From Acidobacteriota bacterium (GTDB lineage: Bacteria > Acidobacteriota > Polarisedimenticolia > J045), in contig JALOKP010000011.1 of NCBI GenBank assembly GCA_025456425.1, positions 1-40,302 of the forward strand: DNA of 40,302 nucleotides, given 5' to 3'. How positions within the stretch are numbered: the first letter of the stretch is position 1; the number at the start of each line of letters is the position of its first letter. The notes under the pieces are model-generated. The model was not told where the DNA came from. It did not search any database and saw only the letters and a list, made by a program, of their open reading frames with translations. Shown here one piece after another: positions 17,282 through 25,279 of the stretch. A program made the position numbers and the translations under genes.

Positions 17282-18408
17282 CGCCGCGCGTCGCCGTCGT
17301 CGTCTCGCAGCTGGGCTTCGGCGGGGCGGAGCGGCAGACCGCGGCGCTGCTGGCGGCCCTCAAGGGGCGGCCCTTCGAGCCGCGGCTGGTCGCGTGTCTC
17401 TCGAGCGATCTCGAGCCCTACGGCCCGCCGCTGGTCGAGCAGGGCTACCGCCTCGAGGTCCTGCCGCGCGGGGGCAGCTTCGACCTGGCGCGCCTCGCCC
17501 GCCTGCGGCGCCTGCTCCACGAGGAGCGGATCGAGCTGGTCCACGCCGTCCACCTGCTGGCGTCCGGCTACGCCTGGCTGGCGGCCTGGCCCGGCCGGAG
17601 TCCGGTGGTCCTGCCGACCGTCCGCGGCGCCGAGGCCGGCCCGGGCGCGCTGCGGCGGCTGGTCTACCGCCGGATGCTGCGCTCCTGCCCGCGCGCGCTG
17701 GTCAACTCCAGCCGCGGGGCGCGGTTCATGCAGGAGGTCCTCGGCGCGCCCGCCGGGCGGATCGCCGTCGTCCCCAACGGGGTCGACTTCGCCGCGCTCG
17801 CGGCGTCGGCGCAGCCGGCCGCGCTGCGACGGGAGCTGGGGATCCCGCCCGAGGCCCCGCTGGTGGCCTACGTCGGCAAGGACTCGCGCGTGAAGAACGT
17901 CCCGCGCGCGGTCGAGGTCGTGCGGCGGACGCTGGGGGCCCTCCCGGAACTCAGGGCGGTCTTCGCCGGCGGGGGGCTGGACGAGGAGGCGCGCGGCCGG
18001 CTGGCACCCGACCTGGCGCCGGACCGGCTCCGCCTGCTGGGCCCGCGCCGGGACGTCCCCTCGATCCTGGCGGCTGCCGACGCGCTGCTCCTGACCTCGG
18101 ACTCGGAGGGCTGCCCCAACGTCGTGATCGAGGCGCTCGGGCTGGGGACCCCTGTCGTCTCGGCCGACGTCGGCGACGTGGCCGCGATCGTCGGGACGGC
18201 GGGGGCCGGCGCCGTCGTCCCGCGCGGCGAGATCGACGCCTACGCGGCGGCCCTGGGGCGGCTGCTCGCCGACCGGGCCGCGGCCCGCGAGGCGGTCCGG
18301 CGGGAGCTCCCGCGGCTCGAGGCCGGCTACGGCCTGGCCGCGATGGTCGAGGGGACGCTGGCGATCTGGCGGGAGCTGCTGGCCCGGGCCCCCGCCCGGA
18401 CGCCATGA
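17278..18408 (+). CDS. GT4 glycosyltransferase
   Basis: 376 residues with two Rossmann-like halves of the GT-B fold. Visible parts are SQLGFGGAERQTAALL near the N-terminus, VVPNGVDFAALA at the domain hinge, PLVAYVGKDSRVKNV, and the C-terminal donor-binding SEGCPNVVIEALGLGTPVVS with the E-x7-E arrangement of GT4 retaining enzymes. Donor and acceptor are unknown. The GTG start overlaps the deacetylase stop, so translation is coupled. A hairpin lies in the 79-bp gap before asnB. Confidence 0.9.
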   Translation: MTPRVAVVVSQLGFGGAERQTAALLAALKGRPFEPRLVACLSSDLEPYGPPLVEQGYRLEVLPRGGSFDLARLARLRRLLHEERIELVHAVHLLASGYAWLAAWPGRSPVVLPTVRGAEAGPGALRRLVYRRMLRSCPRALVNSSRGARFMQEVLGAPAGRIAVVPNGVDFAALAASAQPAALRRELGIPPEAPLVAYVGKDSRVKNVPRAVEVVRRTLGALPELRAVFAGGGLDEEARGRLAPDLAPDRLRLLGPRRDVPSILAAADALLLTSDSEGCPNVVIEALGLGTPVVSADVGDVAAIVGTAGAGAVVPRGEIDAYAAALGRLLADRAAAREAVRRELPRLEAGYGLAAMVEGTLAIWRELLARAPARTP

Positions 18409-18420
18409 TGAACCGTGGCG

Positions 18421-18443
18421 GTCCGCGTGCGGCCGCCGCGGAC
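18421..18443 (+). other. Hairpin between the GT4 gene and the asnB-type gene
   Basis: GTCCGCG and CGCGGAC form a perfect 7-bp stem over a 9-base loop. There is no T-tract, so termination is uncertain. Confidence 0.3.
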
Positions 18444-18487
18444 GGCCCAGCGCCCGGCGCTCCGGGCACCTTCGAACGGACGGGACC

Positions 18488-20302
18488 ATGTGCGGCATTG
18501 CCGGCTTCGCCGGATTCGACGACCCCGCCCTCCTGAGGCGGATGACCGGGCTGATCTCCTACCGCGGCCCGGACGATGACGGCTTCTTCGAGGCCCCGGG
18601 GGTCGCGCTCGGCCACCGCCGGCTCTCGATCATCGACCTCTCGACCGGCCACCAGCCGATCACCAGCCACGACGACCGGCTCGTCATCGTCTACAACGGC
18701 GAGATCTACAACTACCGCGAGCTGCGCGCCGGGCTGGAGAAGAAGGGGATCCGCTTCCGGACTGCGACCGACACCGAGGTGATCGTCAACCTGGTGCGCG
18801 AGGAAGGGCCGGACGCGGTCGCGAAGCTGAACGGGATCTTCGCCTTCGCGATCTGGGACACGGTCGACCGGAAGCTCTTCCTGGCCCGCGACCACCTCGG
18901 CGTGAAGCCGCTGGTCTACCACCGGCGCGACGGCGCGCTGCTGTTCGCGAGCGAGGCCAAGGCGCTCCTGGAGTGGCCCGAGTACCGCGCCGCGGTCGCT
19001 CCGGCGGCGCTGCGCCAGAACCTGGTCTACAGCTTCATCCCCGGCGACGAGACGCTGTTCGCCGGAATCTTCAAGCTGCCCGCGGCGCACACCCTGACCT
19101 GGCAGGACGGGCAGGTCGAGATCCGCCGCTACTGGTCGCTGGACGGCGGGGAGGAGGCCGACCGCGGCGAGGAGCACTACCGGCGCGAGCTGCTCGAGCT
19201 GCTGCAGGACTCGGTCCGGGGGCAGCTCGTCAGCGACGTACCGCTGGGCGCGACGCTCTCGGGCGGGCTCGACTCCTCGGCGATCGTCGCGCTGATGAGC
19301 CGCGTCGCCGACCGGTCGGTGAAGACCTTCTCGATCGGCTTCGGCGGGGCCAAGGACGAGCTGAAGTACGCGCGCGTCGTCGCCGACCGCTTCAAGACCG
19401 ACCACACCGAGTTCATCGTCGACCCCTCGCGCTTCACCGAGATGCTGCCGCGGATCCTCTGGCACCTCGAGGAGCCGGTCCTCTCCTCGATCCTGCCGAC
19501 CTGGTACCTGGGCGAGGCCGCGCGGAAGATCGTCACGGTGATCCTGATCGGCGAGGGCTCGGACGAGATCTTCGCCGGCTACCGCCGCTTCTGGCCGGTC
19601 GCCGAGAGATATCGCCGGTTGACGCCGGCGGCGCTGAAGCGGTGGTTCTACTTCTGGCACTTTTCTTCGCTGGGCGGCCCGGGGAGCGAGGCGATCTTCG
19701 CCGACGGCTTCCGGCGGCAGTTCCCCGCCGCCGCGAACCCCCTGGCCCCGTACCTGGCCGCGGCCTCGGCGGGCGGCGACGCGCTCAACGCGCTGCTGCG
19801 CTACGAGCAGTCCTACGAGCTGCCCGACTTCCAGCTGCTGCGGATCGACCGGCTGACGATGGCCCACTCGGTCGAGGCCCGCGTCCCCTACCTGGACCCG
19901 CGGCTGGTGCACTTCGCCAACCGGATGCCGGGCCGCTATAAGCTGAACGGCAACAACGAGAAGTACATCCTGCGCCGCGCGATGCAGGGGATCCTGCCGG
20001 ACGAGATCCTCGCGCGCCGCAAGCAGGGGCTGGGGACGCCGCTCATCCCGTGGTTCAAGGGCGGGATGTTCGACGTCGCGCGCGACCTGCTGTCGCCGGC
20101 CAACCTGCGGGCGCGCGGCTACTTCGAGCCGGCCGCGGTGGAACGGCTGTTCGGCACCGCGCGCAACCACACGCTGCACCGCGAGGACCTGGGCAAGCTG
20201 TTCAAGCTGGTGATGTTCGAGCTGTGGTGCCGAGTCTTCCTCGACCGCCCCGGCGGCGCCTGGCGCGAGCTGGACTGGCTGCCGGCCCGGGCCACGGCGT
20301 GA
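18488..20302 (+). CDS. Asparagine synthase-type glutamine amidotransferase
   Basis: 604 residues. The N-terminal class II glutaminase begins MCGIAGF, with catalytic Cys2, followed by SYRGPDDDGFF, GHRRLSIIDLS and YNGEIYNYRELR. The synthase domain holds the ATP-pyrophosphatase loop SGGLDSS at 258-264, LIGEGSDEIFAGYRRFW, and VEARVPYLD. The enzyme takes ammonia from glutamine and amidates an adenylated carboxylate. Members inside glycan loci are known or proposed to make uronamides, and the exosortase-associated amidotransferase is of this type. With a uronic-acid C5-epimerase nearby, an amidated uronic acid is attractive (inference); plain asparagine synthesis cannot be excluded. Confidence 0.92.
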   Translation: MCGIAGFAGFDDPALLRRMTGLISYRGPDDDGFFEAPGVALGHRRLSIIDLSTGHQPITSHDDRLVIVYNGEIYNYRELRAGLEKKGIRFRTATDTEVIVNLVREEGPDAVAKLNGIFAFAIWDTVDRKLFLARDHLGVKPLVYHRRDGALLFASEAKALLEWPEYRAAVAPAALRQNLVYSFIPGDETLFAGIFKLPAAHTLTWQDGQVEIRRYWSLDGGEEADRGEEHYRRELLELLQDSVRGQLVSDVPLGATLSGGLDSSAIVALMSRVADRSVKTFSIGFGGAKDELKYARVVADRFKTDHTEFIVDPSRFTEMLPRILWHLEEPVLSSILPTWYLGEAARKIVTVILIGEGSDEIFAGYRRFWPVAERYRRLTPAALKRWFYFWHFSSLGGPGSEAIFADGFRRQFPAAANPLAPYLAAASAGGDALNALLRYEQSYELPDFQLLRIDRLTMAHSVEARVPYLDPRLVHFANRMPGRYKLNGNNEKYILRRAMQGILPDEILARRKQGLGTPLIPWFKGGMFDVARDLLSPANLRARGYFEPAAVERLFGTARNHTLHREDLGKLFKLVMFELWCRVFLDRPGGAWRELDWLPARATA

Positions 20303-20328
20303 GCGACGCCGGCCGGGGGGGCGCGCCG

Positions 20329-21462
20329 ATGCGGATCGCGTTCCTCTCCAACTCCAACAGCCTGCACCTGAAGGAGTGGGCCGAGTACTTCGCCGGGCCG
20401 CTGGGCCACCGGGTGACCGTCTTCACGATCCCCGCCCCGGCCGAGTCGTACCGGAACGGGGTCGAGGTCGTTCCCCTGGGGAACCGCTTCACCGGGAACA
20501 AGCTGGCGTGGCTCGGGCTCCTGCCGCGGCTGCGCCGCGAGCTGGCGGCCCGCCGGCCGGACCTCTTCGTCGGCTACCGCGTCGTCAGCTACGGCTTCCT
20601 GGCCGCGCTGGCCCGGTACCGCCCGCTGGTCCTGGCGGCGCAGGGGGGCGACATGGTCTGGCCGCCGGACGACCGGCTGGGGCTATTCTGCGTGCGCTAC
20701 GCCTGCCGCCGCGGCGACCTGTTCAACGCCTGGTCGACCAACATCCGCGACGAGATGATCCGCCACGGGGCCGACCCGGCGAAGATCATGGTCTGCTCGC
20801 GCGGGATCGAGTTGTCGCTGTTCCCGCCCCCGCCGGCCAAGCCGTCCGGGCCGCCGGTGATCGCGATGACCCGCTCGCTGCTGCCGAGCTACAACACGAT
20901 CCAGTTCGTCGAGGCGATGGCCGTGGTGGCGAAGGCGCGGCCCGACGCCGTCGCCGAGATCGCCGGCGACGGCCCGGAGCGGCCGCGTCTCGAGGCCCGG
21001 GCCCGGGAGCTGGGCCTCTTCGGCTCGTCGGTCCGCTTCGTCGGGCGGCTGTCGCGCGAGGCGATCGTCGCGCTGGTCGGCCGGGCGCGGATCTACTGCT
21101 CGACCACGATCACCGACGGCCTGCCGCTCTCGCACTTCGAGGCGATGGCCGCGGGGTGCTTTCCGGTCGTGACCGACATCGGCGCCAACCGCGTCTGGTT
21201 CCGCAACGGGGAGAACGCGCTGCTGGCGCCGGTCGGCGACCCCGCGGCGCTGGGGGCCGCGCTGCTGCGGGCGCTCTCGGACGAGGCGCTGGTCGCCCCG
21301 GCCGTGGCGGCGAACCGCGCGCTGATCGAGCGCGAGTTCGATCGCGAGGCGAACATGCGGCGGATCGAAGCGGCCTGGCGGGAGCTGGCGTCCCGTGGCA
21401 CTAGCCGGACCGTAGCCGGCGGATCAGCCGCAGTGCCACCCGGCTCCCCAGCACCGCGCTGA
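20329..21462 (+). CDS. GT4 glycosyltransferase (related to the 24047 gene)
   Basis: 377 residues. The ATG is chosen because MRIAFLSN is the usual GT4 beginning; a GTG at 20299 overlapping the asnB stop is an alternative. Family features are VGYRVVSYGFLAALARYRP, CSRGIELSLFP at the hinge, MTRSLLPSYNTIQF and TDGLPLSHFEAMAAGCFPVVTD. It shares a distinctive layout with the enzyme at 24047-25279, including TRSLLPSY against TRRLKRSY and the EAM-x-x-G-x-x-PVV motif with a W-x-x-x-G segment after it. The 3' end overlaps the convergent flippase gene by 62 bp, which is long for two real genes and marks the edge of the lower-GC island. Confidence 0.85.
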   Translation: MRIAFLSNSNSLHLKEWAEYFAGPLGHRVTVFTIPAPAESYRNGVEVVPLGNRFTGNKLAWLGLLPRLRRELAARRPDLFVGYRVVSYGFLAALARYRPLVLAAQGGDMVWPPDDRLGLFCVRYACRRGDLFNAWSTNIRDEMIRHGADPAKIMVCSRGIELSLFPPPPAKPSGPPVIAMTRSLLPSYNTIQFVEAMAVVAKARPDAVAEIAGDGPERPRLEARARELGLFGSSVRFVGRLSREAIVALVGRARIYCSTTITDGLPLSHFEAMAAGCFPVVTDIGANRVWFRNGENALLAPVGDPAALGAALLRALSDEALVAPAVAANRALIEREFDREANMRRIEAAWRELASRGTSRTVAGGSAAVPPGSPAPR

Positions 21463-22963
21463 CGGCGACCCAGGCCAGGAACGTCAGCACCGCCACGATG
21501 ACGGCCTGCGCGACGGCACCGGCCACGCCGGGTCCGACCGACGGGACGGTGCGGAACAGCGCTCCGGACACGGGCACCATGAGCGCGGCGGCGATCACAA
21601 GTCCTGCCACGCGGCGGCCCAACGCCGGATCGGTCGGACGTATCGCGTCGTCGAGCGTACGCCACAGCATCCCGGCGCGCACGACGTTCGCCACGGCGGC
21701 GGCGATCGCCAGGCCGAGAATCCCGAGCCACCCGATCAGCGCAATCGATATCGCGACCTTGATGCCGACGCGGTAGAAGCCGATGCGCATCGGCACCCGC
21801 GTCTGCCCGGCTCCAATGTGCGCCTGGGCCAGCATCTGACCGACCCCCGTGAAGGGGTCCGAGAAGGCCATGACCGGCACCAGCATGGCAGTGAGCGCAG
21901 CGTCCTCGGCTGTGAACTGGCCGCGGCCATAGACCAGGTCCACCAGCGGGCGCGCTCCTCCGGCAACGATCGCGGCGAGGGGCAGCACGAAGTAGAGGTA
22001 GGTCTCAATCGCCATCCCCAACTGTGAGCGCAGTTCATCGAGACGACGCTGAGCGGTCAGCTGTGCGAAATGCGGCAGCAGCACGGACCCGGACACGGTG
22101 ACAGTCAGCTCGGTCAGAGTGACCGAGATGAGCAGCGCGTAGGCGAGAATCGCGATACTCCCCGCCGGGAGGAAGGACGCGAAGTTCCGATCGATGAGAA
22201 CATCAAGTCGTGTCGCCGAGAGGCCCACGAACAGGGGCCAGGCAAGGTGTGTCAGTTCTCGGATCTCTGGCGCACGTGGGTCGAGGCGAAACCGGTAGAG
22301 CCGCCGGTGGCGCCAGAGCACGTCGGCCTGTACGACAAAAGTCACGATCGAGCCCGCCAGTATCCCGAGTGCGTAGCCGGGGAGACCGAGGCGAGGACCG
22401 AGAAGGCAGACGCCGGCGAGCACGACGATCGCGCTCGCGACCCGAGCGACCCCGGGCACGAACTGTCTGCGGTAGATGTTCGAGAGGCTACCGAGGATCA
22501 CCCCGCCGGTCGAGAAGAGGACCGACAGCACGAGGACGCGAGCCAGGCTCGCCGTGTCAGCCCATGCCGTCTCATCGAATCCGAGCGACATCGCACGAAC
22601 CAGCAGGTCGCTCGCCAGTTCGAGCACGACCACGACCAAGAGCAGCCCCACGAAGAGCACGTTGAGTACGTTGCTTGCCGCAGCCCAGGCGGACGCCTCG
22701 CCGTCCTCTTGCTGCCGGCGGGTGAACAGTGGGACGAAGGCCGCCTTGACCGGCAACTCGATCCAGGTCGAGACCATGTCGGGCAGGCTCTTCGCCACTA
22801 CGAATCCATCTACTGCGCGGGTTGCGCCGAAGATCGCAGCGACAGCCGCTTCGCGGGCGATACCGACCGCCTTGGCCAGGAGACCGAGCCCGCTCACGAC
22901 CGCGCTGGCACGGAGTACGTGACTGCGGTCTGCGGCCTGCGACCCCCTCCCCTCTCGAGGCAT
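21401..22963 (-). CDS. MurJ/MviN-type flippase (copy 2)
   Basis: 520 residues, polytopic, a clear paralogue of copy 1 at 14592. Shared blocks are AVDGFVVAKSLPDM, PLFTRRQQEDGEA, LGSLSNIYRRQFVPG, VLWRHRRLYRFRLDPRAP and DRNFASFLPAG. The ATG lies three bases after the C5-epimerase stop, so the two are co-transcribed, and the flippase probably exports the epimerised glycan (inference). Base use is unlike that of copy 1: the line 22201-22260 has 37 of 60 G+C, against 49 of 60 at 20521-20580. That suggests separate acquisition or long divergence, not a recent duplication. Confidence 0.88.
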   Translation of the reverse strand: MPREGRGSQAADRSHVLRASAVVSGLGLLAKAVGIAREAAVAAIFGATRAVDGFVVAKSLPDMVSTWIELPVKAAFVPLFTRRQQEDGEASAWAAASNVLNVLFVGLLLVVVVLELASDLLVRAMSLGFDETAWADTASLARVLVLSVLFSTGGVILGSLSNIYRRQFVPGVARVASAIVVLAGVCLLGPRLGLPGYALGILAGSIVTFVVQADVLWRHRRLYRFRLDPRAPEIRELTHLAWPLFVGLSATRLDVLIDRNFASFLPAGSIAILAYALLISVTLTELTVTVSGSVLLPHFAQLTAQRRLDELRSQLGMAIETYLYFVLPLAAIVAGGARPLVDLVYGRGQFTAEDAALTAMLVPVMAFSDPFTGVGQMLAQAHIGAGQTRVPMRIGFYRVGIKVAISIALIGWLGILGLAIAAAVANVVRAGMLWRTLDDAIRPTDPALGRRVAGLVIAAALMVPVSGALFRTVPSVGPGVAGAVAQAVIVAVLTFLAWVAVSAVLGSRVALRLIRRLRSG

Positions 22964-22966
22964 GCG

Positions 22967-23965
22967 TCAGCCCTCGTTCAGGGGGAGACGACGGAAGCCC
23001 CGCATCGCGATCACCTGGGCGGCCTTCACCGGGGCGAGCAGCAGTCGGACCGCGGGAGTCCGGAGTGCCCGCTCCCAGCGCTGGGCAGCCGCTGCCAGCG
23101 ATTCCTGACCTGAGCGCTGGCCGACTATTCGGACCAGAGCAACGTGCGCGGCGTGGTAGTGCACGCTCGCCAGCGGTCGGTGTCCATAGACATCCAATGC
23201 GTATCGCGACCAGCCAAGCGGACCATCGAATCGCGCGATCGTGCGGCCAAGCGTTCGCTCGATCGCCTGTGCGGCGTGATCGGCAGCCGCGTGCCCCGTC
23301 GCATCGGCCAGGTCGTAGAGGCCGAAGAGCGCGTACACACAGCCATTGAGAATGTGGGCTGGCGGCTGACGCGGGAATTCCTCGAGAAACGGACCTCCGT
23401 CCAGAGTACTGCGGGTGCCTCCTTCGGCAATGGGCCTCCAGACGCATGCGAAGGCGCGATCGAGTACGTCGCTCAGTTCCGCATCCGGACGCCCGTCGAC
23501 GATTCGCAACAGGGCCGAAACGACGACGCCCTGCACCATGGCCGAGGGGATCGTGGACGACATCGCGTCGGCTGTCGGACCATTGCCCCAAGCCACGCCG
23601 TCTCGAGCCGACGCGACCAGCGCCGGTAGCACCTGCAGCGCCCGACCATGTGCCTGGGCCGACCCGGTCGGATCGACCGGATCGGCCCCGATCGCGAGTT
23701 GCTTGAGCGCATACCGAGCGGTCACGAGCGCACTGTAACGGCGGCCGCCGTCCGGCAGCGCCTGGTAGGGGATACCGTCGGAATCGAAGGCGTAGCGCTG
23801 CGCGTACCCCCCCCGGCCATCGACGTTGCTTACGGGATTTGGGGTGTAGTAAGGCGGGGGAGCGGAACGAGCATCAGCCCAGGGGAATGGGATCAACCTC
23901 GGTTCTGACGATGGGCCGCCACTTACGAACTCTCCCAGCTTCGTTAGGGCTCGATGGAGATTCAC
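22967..23965 (-). CDS. D-glucuronyl C5-epimerase-like protein (C5-epim_C domain)
   Basis: 332 residues, no signal peptide. The C-terminal two thirds match the C5-epim_C domain of animal heparan-sulfate glucuronyl C5-epimerase: GIPYQAL (64-70), SAMVQG (141-146), FLEEFPRQPPAHILNG (193-208), YALFGLYDLADATG (211-224), WSRYALDVY (252-260) and VHYHAAH (268-274). The animal enzyme converts D-glucuronate to L-iduronate in the polymer, and a bacterial homologue with heparosan epimerase activity is known. The animal EEYP motif reads EEFP here, so one tyrosine is lost. The start appears to be GTG. The gene is followed at once by flippase copy 2 and is divergent from a GT4. It probably acts in the cytoplasm on a uronic-acid-containing glycan. 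Confidence 0.82.
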   Translation of the reverse strand: MNLHRALTKLGEFVSGGPSSEPRLIPFPWADARSAPPPYYTPNPVSNVDGRGGYAQRYAFDSDGIPYQALPDGGRRYSALVTARYALKQLAIGADPVDPTGSAQAHGRALQVLPALVASARDGVAWGNGPTADAMSSTIPSAMVQGVVVSALLRIVDGRPDAELSDVLDRAFACVWRPIAEGGTRSTLDGGPFLEEFPRQPPAHILNGCVYALFGLYDLADATGHAAADHAAQAIERTLGRTIARFDGPLGWSRYALDVYGHRPLASVHYHAAHVALVRIVGQRSGQESLAAAAQRWERALRTPAVRLLLAPVKAAQVIAMRGFRRLPLNEG

Positions 23966-24046
23966 GTTCTCACCGGATTGGCCTTGCCCTGGCTGGGGAG
24001 GCCCGTATCTCTTATACGGCGGATCTGCGCAGGGGAGTGGGGGTCA

Positions 24047-25279
24047 ATGCGTATCGTCCTCGTGGGGGATGCTCAGAGTCCCAATACCCACTCGGTGCTT
24101 TCCCTTTTTGCGCGGGCCGGTCATGAGGTCCATCTGGTCTCGCTTCATCGCGCTTCCGTGCCGGTACCCGGTGTCTCGACCTGGTTCCTGAGCCCGCAGC
24201 GACTCCTTCCGAAGTGGCGATACCTTCTGAAGGCCGTCGCGTCGCGTCACCTGATCGGCAGACTGGCGCCTGATGTCATTGTCGCCTACCGCCTCACGGG
24301 AAACGGGCTGCTCGCGATGATGGCGGGCTCTTTCCCCCTGGTTGCGATTCCAACCGGCACCGACGTGCTTGGGCTCGATCGGCGGACCCTGGCACTTCGG
24401 GCTGTCGTGCGGATGGTACTCGCCCGTGCTGATGCTGTGATCTGCTGGGCCCCTCACATGGCGCGCGCCGTCGTCTCGCTCGCGCCCGGTCGCCGGTTCG
24501 CGGATTTCCCGGATTCCACCGCGGGCCGCCACCACTGCGACCCGGCGCCGACTCTTCCCCCGGCCCCCGCTACCCGCTCCGACGGGGTAGTGCCGCTCCT
24601 GGTCCAGCCGCGCGGCGTGGACCGGGAGCGATTTCCGCCGCGGGCCTTTCCCCGGACGGGCATCGCTGCGACGACGGTCGTCAGTACGCGCCGGCTGAAA
24701 CGCTCCTACCGCCACGACCTGCTGATTCGTGGCCTTGCCAGGCTGCCTGAAGGGCGGCCCTGGCGTCTGGTCCTCGCCGGAGAGGGGTCCGATGAGGGGC
24801 GGCTGCGGGAGCTTGCTGTTGATTGCGGCGTCGCCGAGCGAGTGACGTTCCTCGGCTCGGTCGCTCCCGAACTCGTCGCCGAGGTCCTGGCCGGAGGAGC
24901 TATCTACGCGAGCCTGATCGACCACGACGGCGTCAGCGCCTCCCTCTTGGAGGCCATGTCGGTCGGACTTTACCCGGTCGTGGGTGATTCGGATGCGGCA
25001 GCTTTCTGGATCAGAGGCGGCTCGAACGGGCGGCTCATTGCAAGTGACGATCCCTCCGAGGTCGCCGCTGCATTTGCGGCTGCCTTTGACGATCCGGAGT
25101 CACTCGCGGGTGCGGTGGAAGCCAACTGGCGCCTCGTCATGGAACGGGCTGATGCGCGTGTCAACGGCCAGCGGATCGTCGAATTCGTCGAAGGAGTCGC
25201 GGAGCGCTGGCCGACACCCGCAAGGCGTCCCGGGGCGAGAGTCGTCCCCGAACGCAACTCACCTCTGCGCCCTATTTGA
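24047..25279 (+). CDS. GT4 glycosyltransferase of the lower-GC island
   Basis: 410 residues. The ATG giving MRIVLVGDAQSPNTHS is chosen because GT4 enzymes begin this way and AGGGGAGTGGGGG lies just upstream. Motifs are VAYRLTGNGLLAMMAG, VQPRGVDRERFPP at the hinge, STRRLKRSYRHD, LVLAGEGSDEGRL, and HDGVSASLLEAMSVGLYPVVGD. It is related to the GT4 at 20329. Third codon positions carry many T and A (38 of 60 G+C in 24181-24240). The 81-bp gap to the divergent C5-epimerase gene holds TTGCCC (23984) and TATCTC (24006), a weak promoter candidate. The end overlaps the beta-helix gene by 8 bp, tail to tail. Confidence 0.87.
   Translation: MRIVLVGDAQSPNTHSVLSLFARAGHEVHLVSLHRASVPVPGVSTWFLSPQRLLPKWRYLLKAVASRHLIGRLAPDVIVAYRLTGNGLLAMMAGSFPLVAIPTGTDVLGLDRRTLALRAVVRMVLARADAVICWAPHMARAVVSLAPGRRFADFPDSTAGRHHCDPAPTLPPAPATRSDGVVPLLVQPRGVDRERFPPRAFPRTGIAATTVVSTRRLKRSYRHDLLIRGLARLPEGRPWRLVLAGEGSDEGRLRELAVDCGVAERVTFLGSVAPELVAEVLAGGAIYASLIDHDGVSASLLEAMSVGLYPVVGDSDAAAFWIRGGSNGRLIASDDPSEVAAAFAAAFDDPESLAGAVEANWRLVMERADARVNGQRIVEFVEGVAERWPTPARRPGARVVPERNSPLRPI

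Noticed and set aside
17951-20179. A 742-codon open frame on the minus strand, antisense to the GT4 and asnB-type genes
   Set aside because: The plus strand carries two unmistakable enzymes with intact motifs. The antisense product is a low-complexity Arg/Pro/Ala/Val sequence, as expected from GC-rich third positions.
22070-23113. A plus-strand open frame across flippase copy 2
   Set aside because: It is antisense to a paralogue-supported flippase and its product is charged, low-complexity sequence without a domain.
21401-25279. The lower-GC island considered as a prophage or integrative element
   Set aside because: I saw no integrase, tRNA, attachment repeats or phage genes; only composition and gene content set it apart.
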